The position numbers and the translations under genes were made by a program. Below the pieces are notes generated by a model that searched no databases, was not told where the DNA came from, and saw only the letters and a program-made list of their open reading frames with translations. From CAWEHU01 sp963808965 (GTDB lineage: Bacteria > Pseudomonadota > Alphaproteobacteria > Acetobacterales > Acetobacteraceae), in contig CAWEHU010000019.1 of assembly GCA_963808965.1 (NCBI GenBank), forward strand, positions 124,001-188,000: a stretch of DNA of 64,000 nucleotides. The letters are read 5' to 3'. Shown here piece after piece: positions 60,025 to 64,000 of this stretch. Positions within the stretch are counted from its first letter, which is position 1, and the number at the start of each line of letters is the position of its first letter.

Positions 60025-60776
60025 ATGTGCAGGCGCGCGGACTCGGCCCGCCACTCGTCGTGCTGCGCGACGTGGAGAAGCGCTTCGGCGCCTACCCCGT
60101 GTTGCAGGGAATCTCCTTGCAGGTGACCCGCGGGGAGACGGCCTGCATCATCGGGCCGTCCGGCTCGGGCAAGAGCACGCTTGTGCGCTGCATCAACGCC
60201 CTGGTGCCCGTCTCATCCGGCTCCATCCAGGTGAACGGGCGCGAGGTGAACGACCCCCGCCTGGACAAGCTCGCCTTGCGGCGCGACGTCGGCATCGTCT
60301 TTCAACAGTACAACCTGTTCCCCCATCGCACCGCGTTGCAGAACGTAGCCATGGCGCAAGTCCACGTACTGCGCCGGGCGAGGGCGGAGGCGGAGGCGCG
60401 GGCGCGGGTCCTGCTCGCCAAAGTGAGGCTGGCCGACAAGCTGGACTACTACCCCGGCGAGCTCTCGGGCGGGCAGCAGCAGCGCGTCGCCATTGCTCGA
60501 TCGCTCGCGATGGACCCCAAGGTGATGCTGTTTGACGAGGTCACCGCGGCGCTCGACCCCGAGACAAAGAAGGAGGTGCTCGTCACGATCCAGGAGCTCG
60601 CGGCGGAGGGCATGACCTGCATCATCGTCACGCATGAGATGAGCTTCGCCCGCCGGCTCGCTGACATGGTGTACTTCACCGATGGCGGCAAGATCGTCGA
60701 GCACGGACCACCGACGCAGGTGCTTGACGAGCCCCGCGAGGCACGCACCCGCGCCTTCCTCGAGCAAGTGCTGTGA
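60021..60776 (+). CDS. Polar amino acid ABC importer, ATPase
   Basis: The 251-residue ATPase is of the GlnQ/HisP type. It starts at ATG 60021 (MNVQARGLGPPLVVLRDVEKRFGAYPVLQGIS) and has Walker A IIGPSGSGKSTLVRC, Q-loop IVFQQYNLFPHRT, LSGGQQQRVAIARSLAMDPKV, Walker B MLFDEVTAALDPE and switch IIVTHEMSFARRLAD. ATGA overlap with the upstream permease indicates tight coupling. It is the last gene of the set, 44 bases before the IS630 element. Confidence 0.92.
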   Translation: MNVQARGLGPPLVVLRDVEKRFGAYPVLQGISLQVTRGETACIIGPSGSGKSTLVRCINALVPVSSGSIQVNGREVNDPRLDKLALRRDVGIVFQQYNLFPHRTALQNVAMAQVHVLRRARAEAEARARVLLAKVRLADKLDYYPGELSGGQQQRVAIARSLAMDPKVMLFDEVTAALDPETKKEVLVTIQELAAEGMTCIIVTHEMSFARRLADMVYFTDGGKIVEHGPPTQVLDEPREARTRAFLEQVL

Positions 60777-60820
60777 CGCATGGGAAGGGGTCACGTGGGA
60801 TTCTCTCTGGCGGTGTACGC

Positions 60821-60842
60821 TAGAGCATTTTCCCTACGGCTG
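60821..60842. repeat. Left terminal inverted repeat of the IS630-type element
   Basis: It starts TAGAGCATTTTCCCTACGGC. It pairs with 61547-61568 with one mismatch (A for G at base 16). The first TA is part of the duplicated target. Confidence 0.88.
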
Positions 60843-61184
60843 TCCGTATCCTGAGTTGGCGAAATAATTGGCCGGTTCGTCGGGCCGAAACGCCTGCATG
60901 AGGACGCCGATGATGTCCCACAAGGCCTCTACGGTGCGCGCAGCCGCCTTGCGCAGAAGCGCCTTGAGTTTCGCGAACGCCTGCTCGATCGGATTGAAAT
61001 CGGGTGAATACGGCGGCAGATACAGCAGCGTTGCCCCCGCAGCCTCGATGGCGTCCCGTACGCCACGGCTCTTATGGCTGCTGAGATTATCCATGATCAC
61101 GATGTCGCCGCGGCGCAGGCAGGGAGCGAGAAACTGGCGGACATAGGCCAGGAAACTCTCGCCGTTCATTGCCCCGTCCAGCAC
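60834..61184 (-). pseudogene. IS630-family transposase, C-terminal half
   Basis: This frame encodes the catalytic end: VIMDNLSSHKSRGVRDAI (second Asp) and YLPPYSPDFNPIEQAFAKLKALL (Glu). The same frame extends upstream to about 61314 (ERVVAAVPYGHRKTTTF) before a TGA. The first catalytic Asp region is lost in the deletion, so it is inactive. The N-terminal piece starts at ATG 61456. Confidence 0.8.
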
Positions 61185-61546
61185 CAGCGGCGCGATCAGA
61201 CCATCCTGGCGTAGTCCGGCGACGAAGGTGGTGGTCTTGCGATGACCATAGGGGACCGCCGCAACAACCCGTTCGCCGCGCCGGGCCCGACCGTAGCGCC
61301 CGGCCGTGTTGGTCGCGGCGGAACATCACTCTGAGGGACGACCCACTCTCGCCGCCAGCCCGGTGGCCCCATTACCCCACTGACAGAAAACCGTTCGCCA
61401 AGCGGCACACGCGCGGCCGCCAGCACCCGATCGCGCAAATCCTGCCCATAAGGCAAACCCTGCCGCCACGCATGACCGCCTCCGGCTCGAAACCGGAGTC
61501 CTATGGATCACATGACGCGCCCGTTTCGGAATCCCCAAAGCGATTT

Positions 61547-61568
61547 CAGCCGCAGGGAAAATGCTCTA
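61547..61568. repeat. Right terminal inverted repeat of the IS630-type element
   Basis: It ends in CTCTA, so the outermost TA is the last two bases of the element and, on the minus strand, the first two of the TAG stop codon of the asparaginase gene. Confidence 0.88.
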
Positions 61569-62641
61569 ATAGCGATTGAAATAATCCTGCAGCGCTCCTG
61601 GATCCTGCGTCTTTGTCAGAGCGAGCATCAGGAGCACGCGGGCTTTCTGTGGATTGAGTTCGCCGCCGGCAATGAAATGCAGCTTGTCGTCATCCACTTC
61701 GACATTCCTGTACACCGCGCCGCTGCCGGTACGGCTGCTGCGCACGACGGCGACGCCGGCCTTCACGGCATCCTGCAAACCCTCGAGTGCCACGGTCGTC
61801 ATGTTGCCGTCGCCCACCCCGGCAACAACGATCCCCTTCGCCCCGTCCTTGACCGCCAAGTCAATAAATTCCCGCCCCATGTTCGCGTAAGCGTAGACGA
61901 TCTCCACCTTCGGTAAGACGCCGAGATCATCAACCGAGAAGGCGCTGCTATCTCCGAAGGTCGTTGCAGGCCGGGAGAAGAAGGAACCGCCGAACCCTCG
62001 ACCCGACCCGCCGGACCGCGATTAGGCGATTTGAAAGTGTCCAGGGCAGTCGTGTTCTGTTTCTCGACCTCCCGGGCGTAATGGATTCGATCGTTCAATA
62101 CGACGAGGACGCCGCGATCGCGCCCCTCCGGACTGGTCGCCACGGCCGCGGCCTCATACAGGTTCATCGGGCCATCAGCGCCGAGCGAGGTGGCCGGTCG
62201 CATGGAACCTACCATGACGATCGGCTTCTTCGTGTGAATGACCAGGCCGAGAAAGTAGCTAGTCTCCTCCATGGTGTCCGTTCCGTGCGTGACGACGACG
62301 GCATCCACATCGGGTTGCCTGACCAGCTCGTTGACGCGCTTCGCGAGCTTGAGCCAGACCTCGTTGTTCATGTCCTGGCTGCCGATGTTCACGAGCTGCT
62401 CGCCCGTGACATCCGCCAGATCCTTCATCTGCGGGGCGGCGTCGATCAGCCGCTGCACGTCGAATGTGCCGGACTGGTAACCCATCTGCCCGGCGGCGGG
62501 CTGTGCGCCCGCGATCGTTCCGCCAGTCGCGACGATTTGGATGTGTGGCTTCGCCACAGAAGCGCCGGGTGACAGGAAAGCGAAGCCAACCGCCAGGCCG
62601 CTAAGGGCAAATAGCCGCTTCAGTCCTACTGATCTAGCCAC
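61566..62641 (-). pseudogene. L-asparaginase II, periplasmic, one frameshift
   Basis: The enzyme hydrolyses asparagine to aspartate and ammonia in the periplasm. The first frame starts MARSVGLKRLFALSGLAVGFAFL (signal peptide to about residue 30) and has VATGGTIAG (catalytic Thr42) and VVTHGTDTMEET (Thr121, Asp122), then SMRPATSLGADGPMNLYEA. It loses frame after VEG near 61975. The correct frame goes on: FFSRPATTFG, VEIVYAYANMG, GIVVAGVGDGNM and ends DYFNRY. A single missing G explains the break. The final TAG uses the TA of the inserted IS630 end, so the C-terminus is intact. Confidence 0.9.
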
Positions 62642-62934
62642 CGGATGTTTCCTCCGAGTGGGAGGCTATTGCCAAACTCCCTCATGGTTCAAGCCCCTGC
62701 CCCCCTTCCCAAGCGGAACCACGCTGCTGAACAGCTGACGGTGGCCACGGTCGTTGCTGGCATCGGCCAGCAATCTTCGGTAGCGTCCTGACCACGATGT
62801 CGCTCGTGTCGGTACTCCCACGCGCACGAACTCATCTCACCCATCGCCCGCGAGGGACGCCGATCCGCCGGACGGCGGAACCTGTATTTACTTCTCCTAT
62901 GCGTTGCCGCTCGATAAGCGTGGTGAGACTGTCG
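62642..62934. other. Spacer upstream of asparaginase, no gene recognised
   Basis: No convincing coding frame is seen on either strand in this 293-base stretch. A GGAGG-like sequence (CGGAGGAAACATCC, minus strand) at 62643-62656 is the asparaginase ribosome site. The rest grades into the integrase remnant. Confidence 0.35.
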
Positions 62935-63188
62935 GCCCTCGCCATATAGACGCAATGGTATTCTTGGTAAGCGACGCCGCTGCGGTCGTCGACGACGCTA
63001 TAGATCATCAGCGTGGGCGCGCCGCGCCGGCTTCGACCCAAGGCGGGCAGTCGATCTGCTTCAGGTCGGAGGGGCTGAGGTCGAAATGCCAGAGCGCGTT
63101 GCTGTGCTCCGCCTGAAAGCGCACCGCCGCCGGCGGGCGCGTCATCCGGTCATGGTCGTAGCCCCATAATCTGAGAGTCGAACTCGAA
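62935..63188 (-). pseudogene. Integrase/transposase (rve-type) remnant
   Basis: Reading on the minus strand, LRLWGYDHDRMTRPPAAVRFQAEHSNALWHFDLSPSDLKQ, then IDCPPWVEAG, then in another frame PTLMIYSVVDDRSGVAYQEYHCVY, match an integrase core with Asp in WHFDL and in SVVDDRSG. A base is missing after GAARP (near 63023), the third acidic residue and both ends are gone. It is a short dead piece, next to an IS5-type transposase. Confidence 0.65.
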
Positions 63189-63248
63189 TCGCCATCGTGA
63201 CGCTTCAGTATGTTGATTTGGTTTGGAAATCTGGCCTATCACGGCAAC

Positions 63249-64000
63249 TCAAGCGGCCGCCAGACGTCGCATCATCAGCTTGACACTGGTGATATAAAGC
63301 CAAGTCACTGCGCTTTGGATTGTCGCCTCGAAGTCTTTGGCCAGGCGACGGTTGCGGTTGAGCCATGCGAAGGTGCGTTCGACCACCCATCGCCGGGGCA
63401 GCAGGACGAAGCCCTTGGCGGCGTCTGATCGCTTGACGATCTCGATGGTCCAGCCGCCGAGATTTTCGAGGACACCCTTCAGCTTGTCACCCGCATAGCC
63501 GCCGTCGGCGAAGACATGGCGCAACCAGGGAAAGGCGCTACGAACGCTCGCCAACAGGTCTGGCGCTCCATCGCGATCCTGGATGTTGGCGGGGTGAACG
63601 ATCATCCCGACCGGCAGGCCGATCGTATCGGTGAGAATATGGCGCTTTCGGCCCTTGATCATTTTCTCGGCCGCATAACCGCGCGGACCGCCAGCCTCCG
63701 TGGTCTTGACCGACTGGCTGTCGATCACGCCCGCGGTCGGACTTGCCTCGCGGCCCGCGGCCTCGCGCACCGACATCAGCAGCGCCTGATTGATGGTCTG
63801 CCACGTCCCGTTGTCCCGCCAAGCATAGAAATACCGCTGCACCGTCGTGAACGGAGGGAACTCCTTCGGCAGCAGGCGCCATTGGCAGCCCGACTGCGCG
63901 ATGTAGAAGATCGCATCGACGACATCTCGCAAGTCGGTCTCGCGCGTCCGCCCGCAACTTGCCGCCGGGGGGAGGTGCGGTTCGATGACGCCCCACTCCT
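63249..64000 (-). CDS. IS5-family transposase, N-terminus outside the window
   Basis: The frame is open to the window edge and the visible 250 residues include VIEPHLPPAASCGRTRETDLRDVVDAIFYIAQSGCQWRLLPKEFPPFTTVQRYF, the helix-turn region, then GVIDSQSVKTTEAGGPRGYAAEKMIKGRKRHILTDTIG (first Asp), HVFADGGYAGDKL (second Asp), and FVLLPRRWVVERTFAWLNRNRRLAKD (Glu in the Y-2-R-3-E-6-K-like box). It looks intact so far. The upstream end of the element and its start lie beyond 64000. The downstream end should be near 63190-63248, but no terminal repeat can be assigned without the partner. Confidence 0.9.
   Translation of the reverse strand, partial: EWGVIEPHLPPAASCGRTRETDLRDVVDAIFYIAQSGCQWRLLPKEFPPFTTVQRYFYAWRDNGTWQTINQALLMSVREAAGREASPTAGVIDSQSVKTTEAGGPRGYAAEKMIKGRKRHILTDTIGLPVGMIVHPANIQDRDGAPDLLASVRSAFPWLRHVFADGGYAGDKLKGVLENLGGWTIEIVKRSDAAKGFVLLPRRWVVERTFAWLNRNRRLAKDFEATIQSAVTWLYITSVKLMMRRLAAA

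Larger units (their letters stand above)
60821..61568 (-). mobile_element. IS630-type element, internally deleted, with intact ends
   Basis: The ends are 22-base inverted repeats (60821-60842 and 61547-61568) that match in all but one position, beginning TAGAGCATTTTCCCT. They start and end with TA, the target of this family. Inside, an N-terminus (MPYGQDLRDRVLAA at 61456) is joined to the second half of a transposase (ERVVAAVPYGHRKTTTF, then LDGAMNGESFLAYVRQ, VIMDNLSSHKSRG and LPPYSPDFNPIEQAFAKLK), with the middle missing. At 748 bp it is short of the usual 1.0-1.1 kb and cannot make an active transposase, but it could be mobilised in trans. Confidence 0.85.

Overview
The window looks like chromosomal DNA of a GC-rich alphaproteobacterium, most likely of the Rhodospirillales/Acetobacterales. 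The grounds are strong G/C third-position bias, the gene order ffh-rpsP-rimM-trmD-rplS-leuC-leuD-leuB, the order purC-purS-(Rap1a-like gene)-purQ-purL-bolA-grxD, and an ilvE gene divergent from a MarR/OmpR-regulator/sensor-kinase trio. The lineage is inferred from layout and protein character only. No phage structural genes, CRISPR array, conjugation genes or secretion cluster were seen.

Layout. 1-6850: a truncated group II PLP decarboxylase, a secreted GH5-type glycosidase, a hydrolase carrying the full fluoroacetate-dehalogenase residue set, a second alpha/beta hydrolase, and two tandem class I aminotransferases. 6864-10775: a potF-potG-potH-potI polyamine-type importer on the minus strand. 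10896-13770: a lipoprotein, a host-attachment-family protein, a multi-pass glycosyltransferase and tRNA-Arg(ACG). 13902-20650: leucine biosynthesis fused in layout with the translation/SRP block. 20840-25127: an M15 peptidase, a serine beta-lactamase-like hydrolase, an LLM flavin oxidoreductase, an orphan MT-A70 adenine methyltransferase and a ParDE-type toxin-antitoxin pair. 25301-36394: uvrB, a frameshifted SDR, uvrC, pgsA, a lipoprotein, moaD, moaE, ilvE and the regulator trio. 36415-37630: two decayed insertion sequences (IS630 and IS110 type) among REP-like palindromes. 37640-44497: PhyH dioxygenase, GT2 glycosyltransferase, grxD, bolA and the purine operon. 44697-51197: a frameshifted NRDE protein, then a second polyamine-type importer downstream of a frameshifted 4-aminobutyrate-type aminotransferase. 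51371-57508: BKACE enzyme, UDP-glucose epimerase, a small unknown, ahcY, a broken YVTN propeller and a broken SolA-like amine oxidase. 57599-60776: a polar amino acid ABC importer. 60821-64000: an internally deleted IS630-type element, L-asparaginase II, an integrase remnant and an IS5-type transposase cut by the window edge.

How it fits together. Much of the accessory content handles small nitrogen compounds: two spermidine/putrescine-type importers, one polar amino acid importer, a class III aminotransferase, an amine oxidase, two class I aminotransferases and an asparaginase. The core blocks are ordinary housekeeping.

The most striking property is that at least eight otherwise well-conserved genes each carry one or two single-base reading-frame breaks, some at short G runs. 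Because the two halves of each gene remain well conserved, uncorrected indels in the source assembly explain them better than long-term decay, although true pseudogenes cannot be excluded. The most notable mobile-DNA observation is an IS630-type element whose TA target is the TA of the asparaginase stop codon, so that the element's end supplies the stop. I see no convincing new multi-gene system. The best candidates for unexplored biology are the orphan MT-A70 methyltransferase beside a toxin-antitoxin pair, the Rap1a-like secreted protein inside the purine operon, and a 39-residue membrane-protein ORF at 3197-3316.
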